This document shows positions 8,656 through 17,198 of a DNA stretch of 64,000 nucleotides, one piece after another (the first letter of the stretch is position 1; every line of letters starts with the position of its first letter). Under the pieces are notes generated by a model. The model had not been told where the DNA came from. It saw only the letters and a list, made by a program, of their open reading frames with translations, and searched no databases. A program made the position numbers and the translations under genes. Where the stretch lies: the NCBI GenBank assembly GCA_020425605.1, contig JAGQRH010000001.1, positions 156,650-220,649 of the forward strand. Direction: 5' to 3'. This stretch comes from Planctomycetota bacterium (GTDB taxonomy: Bacteria; Planctomycetota; UBA8742; UBA2392).

Positions 8656-10160
8656 CGCCACGAGAGCCGCAGCACCTGGTCCTGCGACGGATACCAATCG
8701 ACACATCCCGCGAAAACGTTGTCTTTCTGCACGCCGACTGTGCGGTCTTCCCTGCCCTGGGATTCCGGGCACTGGCGAAGGTTCAGCTGAGCTATGACCA
8801 CCACACCGCAGTCGGCTCGCTTGATATCGTGCGGGCGGACTGGCTCGGCGTAGGGGAGGTCGGCGTCTGCGAATACATGTTCGAGCGCCTCGGTGTAGCC
8901 GAGGGTACCAATGTAACGCTCGGTTACCCGGGCATCCTGAACTCTACCAACGCGATCCGTCGCAAGCTGTCTGGGGCGCGGCTCAGCCGTTCCGATTTCA
9001 ACGAGATCGTGGGTGACATCGTGGCGGACCGGCTCAGCAAGGTCGAGTTGACAGCCTTCGTGTGCGCTTGCGCCCAGAACAACCTCGATCGCGACGAAGT
9101 CGTAGACCTTACCCTCGCCATGACCGGCGTAGGCCAGACGCTGGACTGGGGCGGCGGCATGGTCGTGGACAAGCACTGCATCGGCGGCATCCCGGGCAAT
9201 CGCACTACGCCTGTCGTTGTGCCGATCCTGGCGGCGCACGGCCTGAAGGTGCCGAAGACCAGCAGCCGCGCGATTACCTCGCCCGCGGGCACGGCCGACA
9301 CGATGGAAGTGTTCTGCAACGTGGAGTTGAGCATCGAGCGGATGAAACGCGTTGTCGAGAAAGAAGGTGCATGCCTCGCGTGGGGCGGCGCGATCGATCT
9401 CAGCCCGGCCGACGACGTGATTATCAGCGTGGAACGGCCGCTGAACATCGACAGCCAGGGCCAGATGATCGCCAGCATCCTTAGCAAGAAGAAGTCGGCG
9501 GGAAGCACACACTTGCTGCTCGACATTCCCGTCGGGCCAACGGCCAAAGTGCGGCACATGGAACTTGCCGCCAGCTTGCGCAGGGAATTTGAGTACGTGG
9601 CCAAGCATATCGGACTTCATATTGAGGTCGTGATCAGCAATGGCGAACAACCAATCGGGCGCGGTGTCGGCCCGGTACTTGAAGCCCGTGACATCATGTC
9701 CGTGCTTGAGAACAATGACCGAGCGCCGTCCGACCTGCGAGAACATGCCCTGCAACTCGCGGGGCGCGCACTCGAATTCTCAGCAGACGTCAAGGGCGGC
9801 GACGGTTACGGGCTGGCGAGAGAAATCCTGCGCAGCGGCCGTGCGCTGCAGAAGTTCGAGGCGATCATCGAGGCACAGGGTCGACGTGATCAACCGATCG
9901 AGTTGGGTGCATACGCTTTCGAGGTGAAGATCGGCGGTTCGGGTCGTATCACCCGGATGGACAACTTTGCCATTGCGCGGCTGGCCAAGCTGGCAGGTGC
10001 GCCGCTATGCAAGGGCGCAGGCGTAGAAGTGTTGCACAAACTTGGCGAAGAAGTGAAGGAAGGCCAGCCGGTACTGCGCGTGTACAGTACCAGTCCGGCC
10101 GAAAGTGCCCTTGCGGAAGGCTATGCGTCGTCCGAAAAGGGCATCATTGAGTGCCTGTGA
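8652..10160 (+). CDS. Archaeal-type AMP phosphorylase (thymidine-phosphorylase superfamily)
   Basis: A 502 aa protein; the ATG at 8652 overlaps the prs stop (ATGA). It has the extra N-terminal domain (about 1-85) that distinguishes archaeal AMP phosphorylases from the ~440 aa bacterial DeoA/Pdp enzymes, then the conserved core VDKHCIGGIPGNRTTP (about 173-188), KTSSRAITSPAGTADTMEV (about 200-218) and the pyrimidine-phosphorylase C-terminal domain (about 410-500). Characterised archaeal members convert AMP and phosphate to adenine and ribose-1,5-bisphosphate. Bacterial homologues are often annotated as thymidine phosphorylase; the length and SSRAITSPAGTAD motif favour the AMP-type reading here. 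No ribose-1,5-bisphosphate isomerase or RuBisCO gene is in the window. Confidence 0.85.
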   Translation: MTPREPQHLVLRRIPIDTSRENVVFLHADCAVFPALGFRALAKVQLSYDHHTAVGSLDIVRADWLGVGEVGVCEYMFERLGVAEGTNVTLGYPGILNSTNAIRRKLSGARLSRSDFNEIVGDIVADRLSKVELTAFVCACAQNNLDRDEVVDLTLAMTGVGQTLDWGGGMVVDKHCIGGIPGNRTTPVVVPILAAHGLKVPKTSSRAITSPAGTADTMEVFCNVELSIERMKRVVEKEGACLAWGGAIDLSPADDVIISVERPLNIDSQGQMIASILSKKKSAGSTHLLLDIPVGPTAKVRHMELAASLRREFEYVAKHIGLHIEVVISNGEQPIGRGVGPVLEARDIMSVLENNDRAPSDLREHALQLAGRALEFSADVKGGDGYGLAREILRSGRALQKFEAIIEAQGRRDQPIELGAYAFEVKIGGSGRITRMDNFAIARLAKLAGAPLCKGAGVEVLHKLGEEVKEGQPVLRVYSTSPAESALAEGYASSEKGIIECL

Positions 10161-10173
10161 ATTGGAGAAGCAA

Positions 10174-11688
10174 ATGGTTCGGAACCTTAGCGTGGCGTTG
10201 GGCGGCTTTCTGCTGTTGACGACGTGTGCTGGCCTGTGCGTCGATGCCCAGGAACGCGAGAAGGACCACAAGGAGGTACATACGTCGCTGGCCGCCGAAT
10301 ACACGGTTGAGCGGGCAGGCTACAGCCGCGAGCTGTGGGTCGGCATTCCGGGCGCGGGCCTGGGAATGGGCGAGGTGACGGCAGATGATCTGCGAAAAGC
10401 ACTCGGGAAAGCCTGCGACGACACCACCAGCGTCGCGGTAATCGAGCCAAAGCTGGATGAAGGTACTACCGAAGAGCGAGAGACACTTGCTGTCGTTGCG
10501 TCACGTCGTGCGCTAGCCGGCGCATTCGCCGACGTCAACAGCGCCATGGACGGTGCGGTTGAGAGCGACACTCGAGTCGTCCTGGTCGGTGTAATGGATA
10601 CTTGCGGTATCGCGCTGAGAATTGCCAACGACAAGTCGAGTCGGGTCGCGGGGGTTGTGTTGATCGATCCTGCAGTGGAAGACCTGCCTGAGATTGAGGC
10701 GGAGCGAATGGTGGGCGTGGATGTGCTGCTGCACCCGCGCTCTGACGCAGAGTTCGAGCGTGAAACCGAAACAATCGTCGACCGCCTGGGTAGCTGGGGC
10801 CTGAGCGCGCGCGTCCTTCGTGGCCACAGCACGTTCGACAACCTCAAAGAGCGTGTCGCAGACGCATACCAGCAGCTGCGCGGATACCAACTCATCCACG
10901 AGGAGCCGAAACCTGCCAGTGCATTTGAGCTGGCCGGACAGTTGAGCGCGTACAACGTCGTGTTCGTAGGCGAGCTGCACGGCAATCCGGGTGCCCATCG
11001 TGTCGAGTTGGAAGTGCTTCGCCGCATGGCCAAGGATGGTGGGCCGCTTGCTCTCGCGACCGAGCAGTTCGAGCGAGATACGCAGCAGGTGCTTGACGAC
11101 TATCTGGCCGGCAAGATCAGCGAAAAGGAGTTCCGCGAAAAGGGTCACCTGTGGCCCAATTACGCGGACTACCGCCCGCTTGTCGAATTCTGCAAGGCGA
11201 ACAAGATCCCGGTCATCGCGGGCAACATTCCGCGGCCGTTGGCCAACCGTGTCTACAAAGAAGGTGTGGACGTTCTGGAGAAGTTCACCGACGAAGAGAA
11301 GTCCTGGTCCGCATCTGAAGTGAAGGCGCTGCCCGGCGCATACCGCACGAAGTTCTTCGAGGCTATGGGCGGCATGGAGGGCCACACGGATGCAATGGAG
11401 CGCATGTATGCGTCGCAGTGCTTCAAGGATGACACAATGGCGGACAGCGTCGCCAAATGGCTGAAGGAAAACCCAAAGGGCCGCGTGTTGCACATCAACG
11501 GCAACTTCCACAGCAAGGGTGGACTCGGCGTTCCCGAGAAGCTGGAAGCACTGGTGCCGACGGTGAAGATTGCCATGGTTACGTGCGTGCAGCCCGGTGA
11601 AGACGAGGAAGCCGCAGCAGAAGAATGGCTTGTGAGGGTGCCCGGCATGCGCCAGACGCGTCAATCCGCGGCGTCATCGGGCCGCTGA
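10174..11688 (+). CDS. Secreted ChaN/DUF399-domain protein with hydrolase-like N-terminal domain
   Basis: Starts at ATG 10174 behind GGAGAAG, 13 bases after the AMP phosphorylase, and gives 504 aa. A signal peptide (about 1-26, VALGGFLLLTTCAGLCVDA) is followed by a domain (about 40-240) that looks like an alpha/beta hydrolase fold (VVLVGVMDTCGIALRIA, then VAGVVLIDPA) but without a GxSxG nucleophile elbow. The C-terminal part (about 250-480) is a ChaN domain: NVVFVGELHGNPGAH, ATEQFERDTQQVLDDYL, VIAGNIPRPLANRV and HINGNFHSKGG. ChaN of Campylobacter binds haem and the wider group includes Tiki-like proteases; which applies here is open. Co-transcription with the upstream pair is likely from the spacing. 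Confidence 0.8.
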   Translation: MVRNLSVALGGFLLLTTCAGLCVDAQEREKDHKEVHTSLAAEYTVERAGYSRELWVGIPGAGLGMGEVTADDLRKALGKACDDTTSVAVIEPKLDEGTTEERETLAVVASRRALAGAFADVNSAMDGAVESDTRVVLVGVMDTCGIALRIANDKSSRVAGVVLIDPAVEDLPEIEAERMVGVDVLLHPRSDAEFERETETIVDRLGSWGLSARVLRGHSTFDNLKERVADAYQQLRGYQLIHEEPKPASAFELAGQLSAYNVVFVGELHGNPGAHRVELEVLRRMAKDGGPLALATEQFERDTQQVLDDYLAGKISEKEFREKGHLWPNYADYRPLVEFCKANKIPVIAGNIPRPLANRVYKEGVDVLEKFTDEEKSWSASEVKALPGAYRTKFFEAMGGMEGHTDAMERMYASQCFKDDTMADSVAKWLKENPKGRVLHINGNFHSKGGLGVPEKLEALVPTVKIAMVTCVQPGEDEEAAAEEWLVRVPGMRQTRQSAASSGR

Positions 11689-12078
11689 AGCGACGATCCT
11701 GAAAATGATGTAGGCAAACACGGCTAACACGCTGAGGCAGCCTATACCTGACAGGATCAAGCCGATCACATCGGCGCGTTGTTTCGGCGCGGGAAGAGTG
11801 AAAAAGCCGATGGGGGTCAGGAAAGACCAGAGTGCGCCGATCACACCCATCACCACCAGAGCGTTCAGCGCCAGATTCTGTTTGCCGTACTGGCTACCGC
11901 CGATGATGACCACCAAGAAGGCGATCCAGAAAAGCACAGCCACGACAAACCCGCCCCACAACATCATTCGTCGCATCGGGGCATACTTCCGACCCGGCTT
12001 GGCCGCCAATGCACGCCCATAGGGCTGCATTGGACGAACGGTTGGCTTGACCCCAGGTTTCGCGTTGCGTGGCTGCAT
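11674..12078 (-). CDS. Small membrane protein, three predicted spans
   Basis: Start chosen at ATG 12078, which has GAAGGG eight bases upstream; the upstream extension of the frame is Cys/Arg rich and unlikely to be coding. The 134 aa product has a basic Pro/Lys-rich N-terminus (about 1-40), then hydrophobic segments at about 42-60, 67-90 and 100-125 (LWGGFVVAVLFWIAFLVV, ALNALVVMGVIGAL, GLILSGIGCLSVLAVFAYII). Its last codons overlap the 3' end of the ChaN-like gene by 15 bases, tail to tail. I do not recognise the family. Confidence 0.62.
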   Translation of the reverse strand: MQPRNAKPGVKPTVRPMQPYGRALAAKPGRKYAPMRRMMLWGGFVVAVLFWIAFLVVIIGGSQYGKQNLALNALVVMGVIGALWSFLTPIGFFTLPAPKQRADVIGLILSGIGCLSVLAVFAYIIFRIVASAAR

Positions 12079-12207
12079 GTGCCCTTCGTTAAAGCACGCA
12101 CAATGGGAACCTCCAGCCTTTTCCAGCCTGCGGGGCTGCGGACATTCGCACGGCTTGATTCCGGCGTCGTGAGGACGCAAACTCGCGAACCTCTACGGGG
12201 AGCAGTC

Positions 12208-13899
12208 GTGGCCAAGCGGAAACAGAAGCAGTCGAAGGTGTCGGCACGCAAGGCAAGACCCGCGTCACGGAAGTCCGCGCAGAACCCTTCAAAGAAACCT
12301 GCCAAGAAAACTGCCAAGAAACCGGCAAAGAAGTCGGCGAAGACATCAAAGTCCGGCAAGGTCGCCGGAAAGCCTTCCGCCAAGGCCCCGAAGAAGCCAA
12401 CAACGAAGCCAACAAAGAAGGCAATCGCGCCAGCGGCACGCAGGCTATTCGGAACCGACGGCGTGCGAAGCGAAGCAGGCAGGGACGCACTCACCCCCGA
12501 AAGCATTCTCGCGATCGGCAGAGCGCTCGGCCGCTTTCTGGCCGATCATGCAAAGGCCGGCGAGCGTCCGATGGTCCTGCTTGGTGTCGATCCCAGGCCA
12601 AGTGCGGACATGGTCGGCACGGCACTGGCCGCCGGCCTGATCTCCGAGCATTGCGACGTCCACTGGCCCGGGATGATGAGCACGCCAGAGGTCGCATTCC
12701 TGACCGGGCATGGGCCGTTCGCCGCAGGCATCAGCGTCACCGCCAGCCACAACCCCGCCCAGGACAACGGCATCAAGATCTTCGGGCGCGATGGCTTCAA
12801 GCTGCCCGCAGACGTCGAGGCTCGAATCGAGAAAGCAGTGCTGTCCGGCAAGACCGTCGGAGAGGCGGCTTCCCGGGGCAACCGATTCGGCTGGCTGCAA
12901 CTGGGGCGCGAGCGCCATTACGAGTCCTACATCGTGAAGACGTTCCGCAAGAGTTTTGCTGCGCTGCGCAAACGCCCGCTCGCGGCGGTAGTGGATGCGG
13001 CGTACGGCGCACGCAGCGTGGACTTGCAGATCTTGAGCCAGCTGGCGCACAGTCTCGCGTTCGGCAAGAGCGAGCCGGAGTTCCGCGTCGGCGCAAGCAT
13101 GCAGGCCGGTGGTGAGGCCGCGAACAATGCGCTCGATGTGTACTTCCTGAACGCGGCGTCGCCCAACCACCCGGATTCCCACTTCCTGATCAACCGGAAC
13201 TGCGGCTCGCTGCACCCGGAAGGTTGCGCCCATGCGGTTCGAGAACTCAAGGCCGACATCGGAATCTGCTTCGACGGCGACGGTGACCGCTGCGTGCTGA
13301 TTGACGAGACCGGAACCATCCGCGACGGCGACCATATGCTTGCGCTGCTGGCGGCCGACATGAAGGCGCGTGGTGTGCTGAAGAACGACACCGTTGTCTC
13401 CACCAGCATGGCGAATCTGGGGCTCGAGCGCGCGCTTGCGGAGATGGGCATCAAGCTCGTGCGCACGGATGTCGGAGACAAATACGTACTTGAGGGCATG
13501 CACAAGCACGGCGCCGTCCTGGGCGGCGAACAGAGCGGCCACATCATTCTTGCAGACGAGGGCCACCTGGCCGGTGACGGGCTCTATACGGCGCTGCGGG
13601 TAGTCGAAGTGATGCTCGATTCCGGCAAGCCGCTGTCCGCGTTGTGTTCGGGCGTCAGCAAGTTCCCGCAGTCGATTGTGAATGTGAAGACGAAGGCGAA
13701 GCCGCCCCTGGGCTCACTCAAGACACTGGCAAAGCTCACCAAGTCGCTCGCCACTGAGCTCGGTGCTCGTGGACGTATCAACGTGCGTTACTCGGGCACC
13801 GAGCCTCTGCTGCGGATCATGGTGGAAGCTGAAGACCAGGCGACGCTTGGCCGAGTAAGCGGCGCGCTGTCGGCCGCGGCCAGGAAAGACCTCGGCTGA
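12208..13899 (+). CDS. glmM: Phosphoglucosamine mutase with histone-H1-like N-terminal tail
   Basis: Start taken as GTG 12208, preceded by GGGGAG at a good distance; 563 aa. Residues 1-75 are almost only Lys, Ala, Pro, Ser and Thr (repeated KKPAKK, KKTAKK) and resemble a eukaryotic H1 C-terminal tail. From residue 78 the protein is an alpha-D-phosphohexomutase: RRLFGTDGVRSE, catalytic serine loop TASHNPAQDNG (Ser180), GIKIFGRDGFKL, metal loop DGDGDR (356-361), sugar-binding GGEQSGH (about 443-449) and phosphate-binding RYSGTEPLLRI (from Arg527). The motif set matches GlmM (glucosamine-6-phosphate to glucosamine-1-phosphate, for UDP-GlcNAc). The core is about 40 residues longer than typical GlmM because of an insert near 290-330. 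Other hexomutase substrates are possible. Confidence 0.87.
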   Translation: MAKRKQKQSKVSARKARPASRKSAQNPSKKPAKKTAKKPAKKSAKTSKSGKVAGKPSAKAPKKPTTKPTKKAIAPAARRLFGTDGVRSEAGRDALTPESILAIGRALGRFLADHAKAGERPMVLLGVDPRPSADMVGTALAAGLISEHCDVHWPGMMSTPEVAFLTGHGPFAAGISVTASHNPAQDNGIKIFGRDGFKLPADVEARIEKAVLSGKTVGEAASRGNRFGWLQLGRERHYESYIVKTFRKSFAALRKRPLAAVVDAAYGARSVDLQILSQLAHSLAFGKSEPEFRVGASMQAGGEAANNALDVYFLNAASPNHPDSHFLINRNCGSLHPEGCAHAVRELKADIGICFDGDGDRCVLIDETGTIRDGDHMLALLAADMKARGVLKNDTVVSTSMANLGLERALAEMGIKLVRTDVGDKYVLEGMHKHGAVLGGEQSGHIILADEGHLAGDGLYTALRVVEVMLDSGKPLSALCSGVSKFPQSIVNVKTKAKPPLGSLKTLAKLTKSLATELGARGRINVRYSGTEPLLRIMVEAEDQATLGRVSGALSAAARKDLG

Positions 13900-13954
13900 G
13901 CAGCCCGGTCCGGCAGTTGTGCAGCGCCATCCAGCCCCTAAGCTCCGTGTAACT

Positions 13955-14674
13955 ATGAACGGCATTATCCTCGCAATCGAATCATCCGGAGACGGCGGCG
14001 GCGCAGCAGTACTGCGCGACGGCGAGATTGACTCCGAAGCGGAAGTGTCCGGCCCGCGCCGACACGGCTCCGAGCTGATGCCCTGCATCGATAAGGTCTG
14101 CCTCGATGCCGCGATCAACCGCGGTGACATGGACGTAATCGCCGTCAATTGCGGCCCCGGCAGCTACACCGGGCTGAGAATCGGGCTGGCGACGGCGGCC
14201 ACGCTGGGCTTTGCGCTCGACAAGCCGGTGGCAGGTATTCCGTGCTTTGACGCGATGGTCCTGCAGTACGTGATGGCCGACGATTTCGACGTTGAGCTCA
14301 AGCGCGAGCTGTGGCCTGTACTCGATGCCCGACGCGATGAGGTCATGACCGCGCGCTTCGAATACGACAACGGGGCATTCAAGCGCGCCACGGCCGACAT
14401 GCTGGTAGCGCCGGAAAAACTGCATGAACAGGCGCAGCGCCAGGCAATCGTGTTTGGCAGTGGCGTAGCGCCCTACGCGGACAAGTTCAACCACGATCAC
14501 CTGGTTGTCGATGGCGAAGAGTTCGGCCTGAAGCCATCAAGCGTGGCACTCGCCGCGTACAGGCAACTCGCCGATGTTGAAGACGCCGGCACGCTCGAGC
14601 GCAAACTCGTCGAGCCGCGCTACTTCCGTCGGGTGCTGGCCAAGACCATTGAAGAGCGCGCAAGCGAAGTCTGA
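13955..14674 (+). CDS. tsaB: tRNA threonylcarbamoyladenosine biosynthesis protein TsaB
   Basis: ATG 13955 opens a 239 aa protein directly with the actin-like/ASKHA strand IILAIESSGDGGGAAVL. The diagnostic TsaB segment NCGPGSYTGLRIGLA follows at about residues 66-80. TsaB pairs with TsaD to transfer threonylcarbamoyl to A37 of tRNAs; it lacks the metal-binding histidines of TsaD, and none are seen here. The length is normal (about 220-240). It lies 55 bases after glmM and before an aldehyde dehydrogenase; no functional link to those is implied. Its own Shine-Dalgarno is weak, so translation may depend on read-through from upstream. Confidence 0.9.
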   Translation: MNGIILAIESSGDGGGAAVLRDGEIDSEAEVSGPRRHGSELMPCIDKVCLDAAINRGDMDVIAVNCGPGSYTGLRIGLATAATLGFALDKPVAGIPCFDAMVLQYVMADDFDVELKRELWPVLDARRDEVMTARFEYDNGAFKRATADMLVAPEKLHEQAQRQAIVFGSGVAPYADKFNHDHLVVDGEEFGLKPSSVALAAYRQLADVEDAGTLERKLVEPRYFRRVLAKTIEERASEV

Positions 14675-14742
14675 GCATCCCCTCCGCATTGACCGAACCA
14701 GGGTGTCGCCTAGACTCGCGGCCAATCTCGAAAGGAACCGAC

Positions 14743-16194
14743 ATGGCTCTCGTAGAAGTCCCGAAGGAATTCCCGACCAAGCTGTTTATCAACGGCGAGT
14801 TCGTTGACGCGGGCGACAAACGCACGTTCGACAACATCAACCCTGCGACCGAAGACGTGATCGCGCCGATTGCCATGGCCGGCAAGCCCGACCTCGACGC
14901 CGCCATTGACGCGGCGAAGAAGGCGCAGCCGGACTGGGGTTCGGCTCCGCCAGCCAAGCGCGCATCGGCGATCTGGAAGGTCGGCGACGAGATCATGAAG
15001 CGGCGCCACGAGTTCGCGGCGCTCGAGGCTATGGACTCGGGCAAGCCATACCGCGAGTGCTACAGCATCGACGTACCGATGACGGCCGACCATTTCAAGT
15101 ACTTCGCAGGGGTATTGAGGTCACTTCAGGGGGAGACGATCCCCGTGAACGACAACCTGTTCGTGTACACGCTGCGCGAGCCGCTGGGCATTGTTGCAGG
15201 CATCACGCCATGGAACTTTCCGATGATGATGGCTGCGCGCAAGATTGCGCCTGCGATCGCTGCGGGCAATGCGATCATCCTGAAGCCGGCGAGTCCGACT
15301 CCGCTTACGGCACTGCTCATGGCTGAGTGCATCGCGGCTGCGAAGGTGCCTGCGGGCATCGTCGCCGTGCTGAACGGCAAAGGCAGCGAAGTCGGCCAGG
15401 CGATCGTCGAGCATCCGGACATCGCCGCGATCAGCTTGACCGGCAGCACCTCGGTCGGCGTGAAGATGATCAAGGACGCCGCACCCACCCTCAAGAAGCT
15501 GACCATGGAACTCGGCGGCAAGTCACCCAACGTGATCTTCGCCGACGCGGATGTTGAGATGGCCGTCAAAGGCGCGCAGGCCGCAATCTTCTATAACAAG
15601 GGCGAAGTCTGCACCGCCGGCTCGCGCCTGCTGGTGGAAGAAAAGGTCTACGACGAAGCGGTCGAGAAGCTGGCCGCGCGTGCGGGCAAAATGGTGCAGG
15701 GCGACCCGCTCGACGACGAGTGCCGCTACGGCCCGCAGAACAACAAGTCCCAATTCGACACCACCATGGGCTACATCGAAAAGGGCAAGGCCGAGGGCGC
15801 GAAGCTGGTCGCCGGAGGCACACGAATGGGCGACAAGGGCTACTACGTTGCACCGACCGTGTTCGCCGACTGCACGCCTGACATGACGATCGTGAAAGAA
15901 GAGATCTTCGGCCCTGTGCTGGCCGTCCAGAAGTTCAGTGATTTCGACGACCTGGTCGCCAAGGCCAACAGCAGCGAGTACGGCCTGGCGGCCGGCGTCT
16001 GGACGCGCGATGTCAGCAAGGCGCACCGCTATGCCAAGGCGGTCAAGGCCGGCAGCGTGTGGGTCAACTGCTACAACTGGTATGACTCGGCCGTGCCCTA
16101 CGGCGGCTACAAGCAGAGTGGCTATGGGCGCGAAATGGGCCTGCAGGGCCTCGCCAACATGACCCAGACCAAGAGCGTCTGGGTACAGCTCTAG
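14743..16194 (+). CDS. NAD(P)-dependent aldehyde dehydrogenase
   Basis: ATG 14743 with AAAGGA upstream; 483 aa, the normal length. Family signatures are complete: [18 protein letters not shown] (about 150-167, nucleotide-binding/Asn169-type loop), [20 protein letters not shown] (Rossmann turn), catalytic Glu256 in MELGGKSPN, catalytic Cys290 in [11 protein letters not shown], and EEIFGPVL near 387. The overall pattern (GEFVDAG at the start, [21 protein letters not shown] near the end) is closest to betaine-aldehyde/phenylacetaldehyde-type enzymes that oxidise aldehydes to acids. The substrate cannot be fixed from sequence. A DUF2200 gene follows after 22 bases in the same orientation. Confidence 0.92.
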   Translation: MALVEVPKEFPTKLFINGEFVDAGDKRTFDNINPATEDVIAPIAMAGKPDLDAAIDAAKKAQPDWGSAPPAKRASAIWKVGDEIMKRRHEFAALEAMDSGKPYRECYSIDVPMTADHFKYFAGVLRSLQGETIPVNDNLFVYTLREPLGIVAGITPWNFPMMMAARKIAPAIAAGNAIILKPASPTPLTALLMAECIAAAKVPAGIVAVLNGKGSEVGQAIVEHPDIAAISLTGSTSVGVKMIKDAAPTLKKLTMELGGKSPNVIFADADVEMAVKGAQAAIFYNKGEVCTAGSRLLVEEKVYDEAVEKLAARAGKMVQGDPLDDECRYGPQNNKSQFDTTMGYIEKGKAEGAKLVAGGTRMGDKGYYVAPTVFADCTPDMTIVKEEIFGPVLAVQKFSDFDDLVAKANSSEYGLAAGVWTRDVSKAHRYAKAVKAGSVWVNCYNWYDSAVPYGGYKQSGYGREMGLQGLANMTQTKSVWVQL

Positions 16195-16216
16195 TCTCAG
16201 GTGTCAGGAGAATCGG

Positions 16217-16570
16217 ATGGCTAACTTGGACCGCGTGTTCGCGATGAAGTTCTCCGGTGTTTATCCTCACTACGTTGCTAAAGCCGAAAAGAAGGGGCGA
16301 ACCAAAGCAGAGGTCGACAAGATCATCTGCTGGCTTACCGGCTACAAGCCCGCTCAGCTCAGGAAGCAGATCAAGGCGGAGATAGACGTCGAGACGTTTA
16401 TTGGGCAGGCCCCTGAGTTCAATCCCAATGCCTCGCTTATCAAAGGTGTCGTGTGCGGCGTGCGCGTTGAGGACGTCGAACACCCGCTCATGCGGAAACT
16501 GCGGTACCTCGACAAACTGATCGATGAGCTGGCCAAGGGCAAGGCGATGGAGAAAATCCTGCGTCAGTAG
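16217..16570 (+). CDS. DUF2200 family protein
   Basis: A 117 aa protein starting behind AGGAGA. It matches the DUF2200 pattern over its whole length: [24 protein letters not shown] near the N-terminus (read in parts: [24 protein letters not shown]), then WLTGY, the [21 protein letters not shown] segment (core [10 protein letters not shown]), [24 protein letters not shown] (core IEDP-like VEHPLM) and GKAMEKILR. Function unknown in the family. It is probably co-transcribed with the aldehyde dehydrogenase 22 bases upstream and is closed by the hairpin at 16598. Confidence 0.88.
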   Translation: MANLDRVFAMKFSGVYPHYVAKAEKKGRTKAEVDKIICWLTGYKPAQLRKQIKAEIDVETFIGQAPEFNPNASLIKGVVCGVRVEDVEHPLMRKLRYLDKLIDELAKGKAMEKILRQ

Positions 16571-16597
16571 CACGAAGCAAGTCCACTGTGGAGTCCG

Positions 16598-16624
16598 AAA
16601 GCGGCGAGATTGTCTCGCCGCTTT
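16598..16624 (+). terminator. Intrinsic terminator after DUF2200 gene
   Basis: A perfect 12-bp stem (16598-16609 with 16613-16624, three-base loop) with A-tract before and TTTCTATTA after. It separates the dehydrogenase unit from the DNA-repair pair that starts at 16641. Confidence 0.88.
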
Positions 16625-16640
16625 CTATTATGACGGGCGC

Positions 16641-17198
16641 ATGAAGCTCGACGCCGACATTTGTTACCGCGCGCTTGCCGACAAAGACCGCCGCTTCGAC
16701 GGCAAGTTTTTCGTCGGCGTCAAATCCACGCACATCTTCTGCCGCCCGATCTGCCCGGCGCGTACCCCGCGTCGCGATCGTTGCGAGTTCTTTGCTACCG
16801 CGCAGGCGGCCGCGAACGCGGGCTTTCGGCCCTGTCTGCGCTGTCGGCCGGAACTTGCGCCCGGCAACTCCAGCGTCGATGCCATGTCCCGACTCGCGGC
16901 CCGGGCGTCGGCATTGCTCGATCGGAACTGCGGCCTGGATGTCGAGGCGCTTGCGCAACGACTTGGCGTCACGTCGCGCCACCTGAGGCGCGCGCTGCGT
17001 GATGAGCTGGGCCTGACACCGACGCAGCTCAGGCAGCAGCGCCGCATAGCGAGCGCCAAGCGAATGCTGACCGAGACCCAGCTACCGCTCACCCGCATTG
17101 CCTTTGCCAGCGGGTTTTCCAGTCTGCGGCGCTTTAACGCCGTGTTTCGCGAGGTTGAAGGTCGCGCACCATCAGCCATCAGGAGGGCATCCGCATGA
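16641..17198 (+). CDS. Ada-type methylphosphotriester sensor/AraC regulator (Ada N-terminal half)
   Basis: ATG 16641, 185 aa. Residues 1-80 form an Ada zinc domain with all four cysteines: CX3C at Cys34/Cys38 (HIFCRPIC) and CX2C at Cys65/Cys68 (CLRC). In E. coli Ada, Cys38 accepts a methyl group from DNA phosphotriesters and turns the protein into an activator. Residues 95-180 are an AraC-type double helix-turn-helix (DVEALAQRLGVTSRHLRRAL, LPLTRIAFASGFSSLRRFN). The stop overlaps the start of an Ogt-type methyltransferase gene by four bases. Together they equal a split Ada, with sensing/activation and O6-methylguanine repair on separate chains. No AlkA glycosylase domain is attached. Confidence 0.9.
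   Translation: MKLDADICYRALADKDRRFDGKFFVGVKSTHIFCRPICPARTPRRDRCEFFATAQAAANAGFRPCLRCRPELAPGNSSVDAMSRLAARASALLDRNCGLDVEALAQRLGVTSRHLRRALRDELGLTPTQLRQQRRIASAKRMLTETQLPLTRIAFASGFSSLRRFNAVFREVEGRAPSAIRRASA

Noticed and set aside
11779..12207. 143-codon upstream extension of the glmM frame
   Set aside because: It runs antisense through the small membrane protein gene; GTG 12208 has a good ribosome site.
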